64,000 nt of DNA from Tessaracoccus sp. OS52 (GTDB lineage Bacteria > Actinomycetota > Actinomycetes > Propionibacteriales > Propionibacteriaceae), in assembly GCF_020687685.1 (NCBI RefSeq), contig NZ_JAJEWM010000001.1:1178001-1242000 (forward strand), read 5' to 3'. Under the pieces are notes generated by a model that saw only the letters and a program-made list of their open reading frames with translations, did not search any database and was not told the DNA's origin. Position 1 is the first letter of the stretch. Each line of letters opens with the position of its first letter. The position numbers were made by a program, and so were the translations under genes. Below, piece after piece: positions 25,390 through 34,496 of this stretch.

Positions 25390-27087
25390 ATGAACCATCC
25401 TGACGAAGGGCAGCGCCCCGACCTGAAGCCCCGGTCCCGCGACGTCACCGACGGCCTCGAGCGCACGGCCGCGCGCGGCATGCTCCGCGCGGTCGGCATG
25501 GGCGACGAGGACTGGGAGAAGCCGCAGATCGGTGTGGCGTCGTCCTGGAACGAGATCACGCCTTGCAACCTGTCGCTCGACCGGCTCGCGAAGGCCGCGA
25601 AGGAGGGCGTGCGCGCCGCTGGCGGGTTCCCGCTGGAGTTCGGCACCATCTCGGTCTCCGACGGCATCTCCATGGGCCACGAGGGCATGCACTTCTCCCT
25701 GGTCTCCCGAGAGGTGATCGCCGACTCCGTCGAGACGGTGATGATGGCCGAACGCCTCGACGGTTCGGTCCTCCTGGCCGGCTGCGACAAGTCCCTGCCC
25801 GGCATGCTCATGGCCGCTGCGCGGCTGGACCTGGCAGCCGTCTTCCTCTACGCGGGTTCCACACTGCCGGGGAAGCTCGACGGTGAGGACGTCACGATCA
25901 TCGACGCCTTCGAGGCTGTCGGCGCCTGCCTGGCAGGCCGGATGACACGGGAGCAGGTGGACCGGGTGGAGCGCGCGATCTGCCCGGGGGAGGGTGCCTG
26001 CGGTGGCATGTACACGGCCAACACCATGGCCTCGGTGGGCGAGGCGCTGGGGATGTCGCTGCCCGGCTCCGCCGCTCCCCCGGCCCCGGACCGCCGACGC
26101 GACAAGTACGCCATCGCGTCCGGGGAGGCCGTCGTCGGAATGCTGCGCAAGGGCATCACCGCCCGCGACATCATGACCAAGCCGGCCTTCGAGAACGCCA
26201 TCGCCGTGGTGATGGCGCTCGGCGGCTCCACGAATGCGGTGTTGCACCTGTTGGCGATCGCGCGCGAGGCCGACGTCGACCTGAGCATCGACGACTTCAA
26301 CCGCATCGGCGAGAAGGTCCCTCACCTGGGTGACCTCAAGCCTTTCGGCAAGTACGTGATGACCGACGTCGATCGCGTCGGCGGCATCCCGATGGTCATG
26401 AAGGCCCTCCTCGAGGCCGGTCTGATGCACGGCGACGTTCTGACGGTCACCGGAAGGACGATGGCTGAGAACCTGGCCGACATCGCTCCCCCACCCCTGG
26501 ACGGCGACGTCATCCGCCGGCTGGAGAACCCGATCCACGCGACCGGTGGCCTGACGATCCTGAAGGGCAGCCTGGCGCCGGAGGGAGCCGTGGTGAAGAC
26601 CGCGGGCTTCGACAACGACGTGTTCACCGGCACCGCGCGTGTTTTCGACGGGGAACGGAGCGCCCTCGACGCGCTGGCCGAGGGCCGCATCGTCGCGGGC
26701 GATGTGGTCGTCATCCGTTACGAAGGCCCCAAGGGTGGTCCCGGAATGCGCGAGATGCTCGCCATCACGGGTGCCATCAAGGGCGCCGGGCTGGGCAAGG
26801 ACGTCCTGCTGATCACCGACGGACGCTTCTCCGGCGGAACCACGGGGTTGTGCGTCGGGCACATCGCGCCGGAGGCGGTCGACGCCGGACCGATCGCCTT
26901 CGTCCGCGACGGCGACCAGATCACCCTCGACGTCGCCAATCGGCTGCTGGAGGTGGGCGTCGACCAGACAGAGTTGGACGAGCGCAGAATCGGCTGGGAA
27001 CCCAGGCCCCCCAAGTACACGCGGGGAGTGCTCGGCAAGTACGCGAAGATCGTGCAGTCCGCCGCGCACGGCGCGATCACCAGCTGA
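25390..27087 (+). CDS. ilvD: Dihydroxy-acid dehydratase
   Basis: 565-residue iron-sulfur dehydratase that converts 2,3-dihydroxy-isovalerate and 2,3-dihydroxy-3-methylvalerate to the keto acids of valine and isoleucine synthesis, in the cytoplasm. Probable cluster ligands are C59 (NEITPCN), C132 (GCDKSLPG) and C204 ([14 protein letters not shown]). Further signatures are [11 protein letters not shown] and the C-terminal [19 protein letters not shown]. Length is normal for the family. It stands apart from other ilv genes here. Expression appears to be leaderless. Confidence 0.96.
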   Translation: MNHPDEGQRPDLKPRSRDVTDGLERTAARGMLRAVGMGDEDWEKPQIGVASSWNEITPCNLSLDRLAKAAKEGVRAAGGFPLEFGTISVSDGISMGHEGMHFSLVSREVIADSVETVMMAERLDGSVLLAGCDKSLPGMLMAAARLDLAAVFLYAGSTLPGKLDGEDVTIIDAFEAVGACLAGRMTREQVDRVERAICPGEGACGGMYTANTMASVGEALGMSLPGSAAPPAPDRRRDKYAIASGEAVVGMLRKGITARDIMTKPAFENAIAVVMALGGSTNAVLHLLAIAREADVDLSIDDFNRIGEKVPHLGDLKPFGKYVMTDVDRVGGIPMVMKALLEAGLMHGDVLTVTGRTMAENLADIAPPPLDGDVIRRLENPIHATGGLTILKGSLAPEGAVVKTAGFDNDVFTGTARVFDGERSALDALAEGRIVAGDVVVIRYEGPKGGPGMREMLAITGAIKGAGLGKDVLLITDGRFSGGTTGLCVGHIAPEAVDAGPIAFVRDGDQITLDVANRLLEVGVDQTELDERRIGWEPRPPKYTRGVLGKYAKIVQSAAHGAITS

Positions 27088-27092
27088 GCGGT

Positions 27093-27692
27093 TCAGCGGA
27101 CCTCGGCGTTCCAGCGCACGATGGCCGCGTTCTCCTTCTCGTAACCGAGCACGCAAACCGTGCCGGTTTCGAGCGGGAAGTGGCGGGCCAGTGAGATCGG
27201 CTGATCCAGCCAGACCATGGCCAGGGCGCGCAGCGCGTGCCCGTGCCCGAAGGCGATGGCGTCGGACTCCCCCGAGGCCCGCACCCGGTCCACGACGCGG
27301 CGGAGCCGTTCGGCGACCTGGGACTCGGTCTCACCTGGTGCGTAGCCGTCGCGTTCGAACTCCGGGGCCCCGTGGCTCCAGATCCGCCATCCGGGGATGA
27401 TCTCCCGGATCTGCGGCGACGTCAGCCCTTCCCCCGGACCGTAGGCCCACTCGACGAGGTCGTCGTCGATCTGGGGAGTCAGACCTGCCAGCTCCGCGGT
27501 CTCCCGGGCCCGACGCCGCGGGCTCGACAGGACCATCCCGAAGTCATGCCCGGCCAGGGCCGAGCCGACGCGGCGCGCATCTTCTCGGCCCTTGTCGAGC
27601 AGTGGAAGGTCAGTCACCGAGGTGTGCTGGCCGGATTCCGACCACTCGGTGGCTCCGTGGCGAACCAGCCAGAGCTGTGCCCGGTGCGACAC
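27093..27692 (-). CDS. Histidine phosphatase family protein
   Basis: 199-residue phosphoglycerate-mutase-like phosphatase. The catalytic LVRHGATEW motif carries phospho-acceptor H12; SSPRRRARETAELAG, EWAYGPGEGLT with the probable acid/base Glu, and AFGHGHALRALA with the second histidine follow. It probably hydrolyses a small phosphate ester; the substrate cannot be assigned. The gene starts with GTG three bases after the stop of the upstream cupin gene, so the two are co-transcribed. Confidence 0.9.
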   Translation of the reverse strand: MSHRAQLWLVRHGATEWSESGQHTSVTDLPLLDKGREDARRVGSALAGHDFGMVLSSPRRRARETAELAGLTPQIDDDLVEWAYGPGEGLTSPQIREIIPGWRIWSHGAPEFERDGYAPGETESQVAERLRRVVDRVRASGESDAIAFGHGHALRALAMVWLDQPISLARHFPLETGTVCVLGYEKENAAIVRWNAEVR

Positions 27693-27695
27693 GAC

Positions 27696-28106
27696 TCAGT
27701 CCTCGTTCGGGTCTGCCTCGGCGTCTTCCTTGGTGGGGTGCACTGTCCCCGGCTCGTGGTCCGCCGGCCCGTAGAGCGCGTACAGCTTGAGCTCCTTGTC
27801 ACCTGTGTTGGTGACGTTGTGCCAGTACCCGGCGGGGACGAGGATCACGTCGTCGTCGGCCACGTCTCTGACGAAGTCCAGGTTGTCCTCGGACTTGCCC
27901 ATCTCACACTTGCCGCGGCCGGCTTCGATGCGGAGGAACTGGTCGTTGCCCTCGTGCACCTCGAGGCCGATGTCGCCGCCGGCAGGGATGCTCATGACGG
28001 TCAACTGCAGGTGCTCACCGGTCCACAACGTGGTGCGGAAGTTGGGGTTGTCGAGAGTGGTGGACTCGATGTCGATCACGTAGGGCTTGCGGCCTTGGTC
28101 TTCCAT
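27696..28106 (-). CDS. Small cupin domain protein
   Basis: 136-residue single-domain cupin. The first cupin motif is in GLEVHEGNDQFLRIEAGRGKCEMG and the second in DDVILVPAGYWHNVTNTGDKEL, giving a likely His/Glu/His metal site. The tail YALYGPADHEPGTVHPTKEDAEAD is typical of a conserved bacterial cupin group of unknown function. It lies between lpdA and the histidine phosphatase on the same strand, with a GGAGAG before the ATG at 28106 that also spans the gap to lpdA. Confidence 0.87.
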   Translation of the reverse strand: MEDQGRKPYVIDIESTTLDNPNFRTTLWTGEHLQLTVMSIPAGGDIGLEVHEGNDQFLRIEAGRGKCEMGKSEDNLDFVRDVADDDVILVPAGYWHNVTNTGDKELKLYALYGPADHEPGTVHPTKEDAEADPNED

Positions 28107-28118
28107 GGTCTCTCCTGC

Positions 28119-29525
<1,407 letters not shown>

Positions 29526-29532
29526 GCCGACC

Positions 29533-29538
29533 ACTGTA
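29533..29538 (-). promoter_or_regulatory. -10 element of a leaderless promoter for lpdA
   Basis: On the minus strand TACAGT is followed by 7 nt and the lpdA ATG at 29525. No Shine-Dalgarno sequence is present. Confidence 0.5.
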
Positions 29539-29588
29539 GTGCTTGCCGAGCGCCCCCGCAGTGGCTGGCCCCCACAGCTGGGTCGATC

Positions 29589-29609
29589 ATCTCAGATATG
29601 AGATAGACT
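29589..29609 (+). promoter_or_regulatory. Operator-like palindrome overlapping a leaderless -10
   Basis: ATCTCA and TGAGAT (29589-29604) form a perfect 6-bp inverted repeat around GATA, placed between the -35 and -10 positions. The -10 TAGACT (29604-29609) shares its first base and is 6 nt before the ATG at 29616. Because the downstream protein begins with an HTH domain, autoregulation through this site is likely. Confidence 0.55.
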
Positions 29610-29615
29610 CGTCGG

Positions 29616-31160
29616 ATGAGTGCTACAAGTCAGTCCCTGGGGATCATGATCCGTGAGGCCCGCGTCTCGCGTGGCTGGTCCCAGCAGCGGCTCGCCGACG
29701 AGGTGGGCACCGCCCAGAGCGCCGTCCACCGGATCGAGAACGGCCAGCAGAACCTCTCGCTCAACATGATCGGCAGGCTCGCCGAGGCGCTGGAGATGCC
29801 CCTGATCCAGACGGCGACGGCCGGACAGATGAACTTCGAGGTCCAGGGCCCGACGAAGCTCGCCGGCGAGATCGAGGTCCGCAGTTCGAAGAACGCGGCC
29901 GTCGCCCTCCTGTGTGCGAGCATGCTCAACCGCGGCCGCACCCTGCTGCGGGGCATCGCCAGGATCGAGGAGGTCGACCGGATCTACGAGGTGCTCGAGT
30001 CCCTGGGGATGAAGATGACCTGGACCGGCGACGGTCAGGACCTCGAACTCGTGCGCCCCGACGTCCTCGACTGGGAGAACATCGACCAGCGTGCCGCACG
30101 CCGGACCCGCAGCATCCTGATGTTCCTGGGGCCGCTCCTGCACGACTTCGACGAGTTCCGGCTGCCGTATGCCGGCGGCTGTGACCTGGGCGCCCGCACC
30201 GTCCATCCCCACATGTCGGCCCTCCACCGTTTCGGCCTTTCCGTCGAGGCCACCGACGGCCAGTACCACGCCTCCGTGAATCGCGAGGGCGTGACCGAGC
30301 GGCACGTGACGCTGGTGGAGCGTGGCGACACCGTCACCGAGAACGCGTTGATGGCAGCCGCCCGGACCCCGGGCGTGACCGTGCTGCGGAACGCATCGGG
30401 CAACTACATGGTCCAGGACCTCTGCTTCTTCCTCGAGCTGCTCGGGGTGAAGATCGAAGGCATCGGCACCACGACGCTGCGCGTCGAGGGCGTGCGGGAC
30501 ATCAACGTCGACATTGAGTACCACATCTCCGAGGACCCGATCGAGGCCATGAGCCTGCTCACCGCCGGCATCGTGACCGGTTCGGAGATCACCGTGCGTC
30601 GCTGCCCCATCGAGTTCCTCGAGGTGGAGGTCGCGGTGCTCGACGAGATGGGCCAGCGCCTCACCCTGAGCCCGGAGTACACCAGCCGCAACGGCAAGAC
30701 CCGCCTGGTGGACATCACGGTCCACCCCTCCAGGCTCGTGGCACCGCTGGACAAGATCCATCCGATGCCGTTCCCCGGCCTCAACATCGACAACCTGCCG
30801 TTCTTCGCAGTCATCTGCGCCACCGCCCAGGGCCAGTCGATCATCTACGACTGGGTCTATGACAACCGCGCCATCCACCTGAAGAAGCTGGAGGACCTGG
30901 GGGCAAACGTCACCCTCATGGACGCGCACCGGCTCATGATCATCGGGCCCACCAGGTGGCGGGGCCGCGACGTCGAGTGCCCGCCTGCGCTGCGCCCGGC
31001 GGTGTGCCTGCTGCTGGCCGCCATGGCCGCCCGCGGCACGACCAACCTGACCGACGTCTACGTCATCAACCGGGGTTACGAGGACCTGCCGCAGCGCCTG
31101 AACAAGCTGGGCGCCAGGATCAACGTCTTCTGGGGTGAGAAGTCCAGCGAAGAGGTGTGA
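29616..31160 (+). CDS. XRE HTH domain fused to a MurA-like enolpyruvyl transferase
   Basis: 514 residues. Residues ~8-62 are an XRE/Cro-type helix-turn-helix (LGIMIREARVSRGWSQQRLA, TAQSAVHRIENGQ). Residues ~70-505 are an EPSP/MurA fold: SSKNAAVALLCASML, the loop AGGCDLGARTVHPH keeping the catalytic-type cysteine C189, and RPAVCLLLAAMAARGTTNL near the end. MurA adds enolpyruvate to UDP-GlcNAc in peptidoglycan synthesis. Whether this actinobacterial fusion is an active second MurA, a sensor-regulator using a MurA fold, or both is unknown. No Shine-Dalgarno: the transcript is probably leaderless. Confidence 0.9.
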   Translation: MSATSQSLGIMIREARVSRGWSQQRLADEVGTAQSAVHRIENGQQNLSLNMIGRLAEALEMPLIQTATAGQMNFEVQGPTKLAGEIEVRSSKNAAVALLCASMLNRGRTLLRGIARIEEVDRIYEVLESLGMKMTWTGDGQDLELVRPDVLDWENIDQRAARRTRSILMFLGPLLHDFDEFRLPYAGGCDLGARTVHPHMSALHRFGLSVEATDGQYHASVNREGVTERHVTLVERGDTVTENALMAAARTPGVTVLRNASGNYMVQDLCFFLELLGVKIEGIGTTTLRVEGVRDINVDIEYHISEDPIEAMSLLTAGIVTGSEITVRRCPIEFLEVEVAVLDEMGQRLTLSPEYTSRNGKTRLVDITVHPSRLVAPLDKIHPMPFPGLNIDNLPFFAVICATAQGQSIIYDWVYDNRAIHLKKLEDLGANVTLMDAHRLMIIGPTRWRGRDVECPPALRPAVCLLLAAMAARGTTNLTDVYVINRGYEDLPQRLNKLGARINVFWGEKSSEEV

Positions 31161-31169
31161 CGTCGCGGC

Positions 31170-32024
31170 TCAGGCGAGCGGCGCTGACTCGAACCGGTGT
31201 CTGGGGTCCACGATGTCGCCCTGCGCGGCCACCAGCTGCAGCTCAGGGTCCCCGCTGGCGGCCGTGACCTCAAGGATCGAGTAGACCACCGACGCCGTCA
31301 TCGACAGGGTCTCCGCCAAGTCTCCGCTGCGCAGCCAGTGCGCGAGGAACACCGCTGTGGTCAGGTCTCCGGAACCGACGAAGCCACGATCCAGCACCGG
31401 GGTCTCGACGACGTGGGCACCTCCCGGCCCCACGGCGAGCATCCGCATCACGTCACCGGCCATGTCCGAGCCCACGACGGAGGTCACCAGCACGATGCCC
31501 GGTCCCCTGGAACGGAGCTCGCCCGCTGCCGCCAGCACGCCCTCCAGGGAGTCGGTCCGCCGGCCGGTCAGGAACTCCAGTTCGAACAGGTTGGGGGTCA
31601 TGATGTCCGCGGCGGGGACGACATGGTCGCGCATGAACTCCGGGATGCCTGGCGCCGCGAAGAACCCGCGGCCGACGTCGCCCAGCACGGGATCAGCGCA
31701 GAAGATGGCCTGAGGATTGCGACGCCTCACCAGTTCTGCGGCATCGAGGATGACCTGCCCCACCTGGGGAGAGCCCTGGTAACCGGCGAGCAGGGCATCC
31801 ACCCGGTCCAGCACTCCCCGCTCGTCGATCCCTTGCACCACATCGGCGACGTCGGCGGCCGGGATCAGCGGCCCTCTCCAGGCGCCGTAACCGGTGTGAT
31901 TGCTGAAGTTGACGGTGTAGACCGGCCACACGTCGACCCCGCTGCGCTGCAGCGGGAACACGGCCGAGGAGTTGCCCGCGTGACCGTAGGCAACCGCTGA
32001 CTGAATGGACAAGACAGTGCGCAT
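31170..32024 (-). CDS. pdxY: Pyridoxal kinase (PdxY type)
   Basis: 284-residue ribokinase-fold enzyme that phosphorylates pyridoxal and related vitamers for B6 salvage. Signatures are SIQSAVAYGHAGNSSAVFPLQRSG at the N terminus, VNFSNHTGYGAWRG, ADPVLGDVGRGFF, MTPNLFELEFLTGR, and the catalytic anion-hole loop FVGSGDLTTAVFLAH (GSGD in place of GTGD). Length matches PdxY. It is divergent from the GDPD gene; CACACT 7 nt upstream of the ATG may be a leaderless -10. Confidence 0.92.
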   Translation of the reverse strand: MRTVLSIQSAVAYGHAGNSSAVFPLQRSGVDVWPVYTVNFSNHTGYGAWRGPLIPAADVADVVQGIDERGVLDRVDALLAGYQGSPQVGQVILDAAELVRRRNPQAIFCADPVLGDVGRGFFAAPGIPEFMRDHVVPAADIMTPNLFELEFLTGRRTDSLEGVLAAAGELRSRGPGIVLVTSVVGSDMAGDVMRMLAVGPGGAHVVETPVLDRGFVGSGDLTTAVFLAHWLRSGDLAETLSMTASVVYSILEVTAASGDPELQLVAAQGDIVDPRHRFESAPLA

Positions 32025-32034
32025 TCCCCAAAGT

Positions 32035-32062
32035 GTGTCACCGCTGCCGGGATGGGCATAAT
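32035..32062 (+). promoter_or_regulatory. Leaderless promoter for the GDPD gene
   Basis: -35 GTGTCA (32035-32040), 16-bp spacer, -10 CATAAT (32057-32062), then 7 nt to the ATG at 32070. Confidence 0.5.
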
Positions 32063-32069
32063 GGCGTCC

Positions 32070-32855
32070 ATGGCGTCAATGCAGGCTTCATTCCTCGCCC
32101 CCCGGTTCACACCGATGGCTCACAGAGGCGGGGCGCTCCTGCCGGAGAATCTCGGCATCGAGAACACCCTGGAAGCCTTCGCCAACGCCGTCGACCTGGG
32201 CTTCGAGTACCTCGAGACCGACGTCCACGCCACGCGCGACGGGCACCTCGTGGCCTTCCACGACGCCAACCTGGCCCGGGTCACGGACACCGAGGCCGAG
32301 ATCTCCGACCTGACGTTGGCCGAGTTGCGCGAGTTCAAGGTGGGTGGGCGGGCCTCCATCCCGACGCTCGAGGAACTGTTCGACGCCTTCCCCGGCTGCC
32401 TGTTCAACCTCGACCTCAAGGCAGGCGATGCCGTGGAGCCACTCGCCCGGGTGATCCGCCGACACGACATGGTGGCCCGGGTGTGCGTCGGCTCCTTCTC
32501 GACAGCACGACTGCGCAGGTTCCGTCGGCTGCTCCCCGGCGTCGCGACGTCGGCCTCCCCGGTGGGGGTGGCTGCAGCGGTGCTGGGAGTCCTTGGCCGG
32601 CGCCCTTTCGGGGTCCCGCGTCTGTTCCAGGTCCCGTTGACCCACCAGTTCGGTCCGGTAAGGGTGAGGATCGTCACCCCGGAGCGCGTGCGCGCCATCC
32701 ATGCGGCCGGCTCGAAGATCCATGTCTGGACCATCGACGATCCCCTGGTCATGCACCAGCTCATCGACTGGGGCGTCGACGGTCTCATCACCGACCGGCC
32801 GGATCTGTTGAAAGGCGTACTCCGCGACCGGGGGATGTGGTCTACTCGGAACTGA
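32070..32855 (+). CDS. Glycerophosphodiester phosphodiesterase
   Basis: 261-residue TIM-barrel phosphodiesterase that hydrolyses glycerophosphodiesters from membrane lipids. The catalytic and metal-binding residues are in MAHRGGALLPENLGIENT, FEYLETDVHATRDGHLVAFHD and FNLDLKAG, with VHVWTID-type KIHVWTIDDPLVM and the VDGLITDRPDLL end of the barrel. No signal peptide, so it is probably cytoplasmic. Several in-frame ATGs exist (32052, 32061, 32070); 32070 fits the leaderless promoter. It precedes rbpA by 70 nt. Confidence 0.92.
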   Translation: MASMQASFLAPRFTPMAHRGGALLPENLGIENTLEAFANAVDLGFEYLETDVHATRDGHLVAFHDANLARVTDTEAEISDLTLAELREFKVGGRASIPTLEELFDAFPGCLFNLDLKAGDAVEPLARVIRRHDMVARVCVGSFSTARLRRFRRLLPGVATSASPVGVAAAVLGVLGRRPFGVPRLFQVPLTHQFGPVRVRIVTPERVRAIHAAGSKIHVWTIDDPLVMHQLIDWGVDGLITDRPDLLKGVLRDRGMWSTRN

Positions 32856-32924
32856 CCGCGCGGACGCGGTGGCCGTGGAACCCTTCGGCCGCGCCGTTCG
32901 TTCATCCGGCAGGAGGCAAACAAT

Positions 32925-33266
32925 ATGGCTGATCGTGCACTGAGAGGCGTCGGACTGGGCGCCAAGAGCTTCGAGGACGAGCAGGGTATAGAGTTCGCCG
33001 ATCGCTTCCAGATCGGGTTCGACTGCCCCAAGGGCCACCACTTCGAGGTGACCTTCGCCGTCGAAGCTGAACTCCCCACGGAGTGGGAATGCAAGAAGTG
33101 CGGCCTGATGGCCGTTCGCTCCGACGGCTCAGTCGGCGAGGAGAAGGAGACCAAACCGCAGCGAACCCACTGGGACATGCTGCGCGAGCGTCGCTCCATC
33201 CCGGAGCTGGAGGAGATCCTCGACGAGCAGCTCGAGAAGCTGCGGGAGTCCGAGAAACCCTACTGA
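32925..33266 (+). CDS. rbpA: RNA polymerase-binding protein RbpA
   Basis: 113-residue actinobacteria-specific transcription factor that binds the sigma subunit (group I and some group II sigma factors) and stabilises open complexes. The sequence shows the N-terminal tail (MADRALRGVGLGAKSFE), the central core with FDCPKGHHFEVTFAVEAELP and WECKKCGL, which can form a zinc site, and the basic linker plus sigma-interaction domain (THWDMLRERRSIPELEEILDEQLEKLRE). AGGAGG upstream fixes the start. It converges on fxsA with a short 3' overlap. Confidence 0.97.
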   Translation: MADRALRGVGLGAKSFEDEQGIEFADRFQIGFDCPKGHHFEVTFAVEAELPTEWECKKCGLMAVRSDGSVGEEKETKPQRTHWDMLRERRSIPELEEILDEQLEKLRESEKPY

Positions 33267-33724
33267 TCCGCGTCCGGCTCCACGACCTCGCCCCTGATCA
33301 CCTGTGGTCGGGGCGGGGTCGTCTTGTCCCGGATGGTCTTGCCCGCCCACCAGCCGATCGTCGAGCGCACCATCGGCCGGGTGAACGGCAGCAGGAGGAG
33401 CAGGCCCACGGCGTCACTGATGAAACCCGGCGCGATGAGCAGCACGCCCCCGAGCAGGACGAGCACCGCGTCGGCTGCCCTGCCGGGTGGCAGTGCGCCC
33501 GTCTTCAGTGAGTCGGACAACCCGCTCCACGCCTTGCGCCACTCCCGCTGGAGGAGATAGCCGCCAGCCAGCGTGCTGATCAGCAGAATCGCCAGGGTCC
33601 ACCACCCCAGCTGGTCGGCCACCCAGATCAGCACCGCGGCCTCGGCGATGACGAAGAGCAGGAACGGGACGACGATCAACAACAGTCCCGTCAGGCCGGG
33701 GATGCGTGGGCTGCGATCAGGCAT
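33260..33724 (-). CDS. fxsA: FxsA family membrane protein
   Basis: 154-residue cytoplasmic-membrane protein of the FxsA family, first known for relieving phage exclusion in E. coli; its normal role is unknown. Four hydrophobic segments are visible: LLLIVVPFLLFVIAEAAVLIWV, TLAILLISTLAGGYLLQ, and a C-terminal pair around LVLLGGVLLIAPGFISDAVGLLLLLP, with the conserved APGFxSD motif. A hydrophilic tail follows. The ATG at 33724 overlaps the end of ppm by 8 nt, so it belongs to the lnt-ppm-fxsA unit. Confidence 0.88.
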   Translation of the reverse strand: MPDRSPRIPGLTGLLLIVVPFLLFVIAEAAVLIWVADQLGWWTLAILLISTLAGGYLLQREWRKAWSGLSDSLKTGALPPGRAADAVLVLLGGVLLIAPGFISDAVGLLLLLPFTRPMVRSTIGWWAGKTIRDKTTPPRPQVIRGEVVEPDADQ

Positions 33725-34496
33725 GGCGCTTCCCGCGGCCGACCAGGCCGGCCAGGAACCGTTGCAGTTGCCTGCCACGGTGCTCGACCCCCCACGCGGC
33801 GGTCCGTGCCATCGCCTCGACGACGATGCCCTTGCTCATCTTGGAGTCGCCGAACTCCCGCTCGACGAACTCGATCGGGACCTCAACCACCTTGTAGCCG
33901 GCCTTCAGCGCGCGCCAGGCCAGGTCCACCTGGAAGCAGTAGCCCGCGGAGGCAACCTCGTCCAGGCCGATGCCCCGAAGCGTCTCGGCCCGGAACGCGT
34001 TGAAACCGCCGGTCGCGTCCTTCAGGGGCACACCGAGCCACAGCCGGGTCCACAGGTTGCCGCCTCTGGAGAGCACCTCGCGCGACTTGGGCCAGTTGAC
34101 CACGCTCCCGCCCCGGACCCACCGGGAACCCTTCACCATGTCCGCGCTCTCGAGCGCCTTCAGGAGCAGGGGGAGCTGCTCGGGCTGGTGGGAACCGTCG
34201 GCGTCGTGCTCCACGAGCACTCCGTAACCGTTGTCGAGACCCCAGTGGAAGCCCGCCAGGTAGGCGGCACCCAAGCCCTCCTTCCCCTTGCGGTGGAGGA
34301 CGTGCACGTGGTCGTCGTCGACGGCGAGCCGATCTGCGATCTCGCCGGTTCCGTCGGGTGAGTTGTCATCCGCGATCAGGACGTGGGCCTCGGGGACCGA
34401 GGTGCGCAGTCTCCGCGTGATGCTCTCGACGTTCTGCGCCTCGTTGTAGGTCGGGATGATCACCAGAACCTTCCCCAGCGGCGGGTAGTCCTTCAT
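33717..34496 (-). CDS. Polyprenol-phosphate mannose synthase (GT2)
   Basis: 259-residue GT2 glycosyltransferase that moves mannose from GDP-mannose to polyprenyl phosphate, giving the donor for mannolipids, lipoglycans and protein O-mannosylation. Motifs: VIIPTYNEAQNVE, DDNSPDGTGE, EHDADGSHQPEQLP (metal-binding DxD type), NLWTRLWLGVPLKDATGGFNAFR, and a C-terminal FVEREFGDSKMS. It corresponds to domain 2 of mycobacterial Ppm1. The ATG at 34496 lies inside the lnt open frame (131-nt overlap) and has only a weak Shine-Dalgarno, so its translation may depend on lnt. Confidence 0.93.
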   Translation of the reverse strand: MKDYPPLGKVLVIIPTYNEAQNVESITRRLRTSVPEAHVLIADDNSPDGTGEIADRLAVDDDHVHVLHRKGKEGLGAAYLAGFHWGLDNGYGVLVEHDADGSHQPEQLPLLLKALESADMVKGSRWVRGGSVVNWPKSREVLSRGGNLWTRLWLGVPLKDATGGFNAFRAETLRGIGLDEVASAGYCFQVDLAWRALKAGYKVVEVPIEFVEREFGDSKMSKGIVVEAMARTAAWGVEHRGRQLQRFLAGLVGRGKRHA

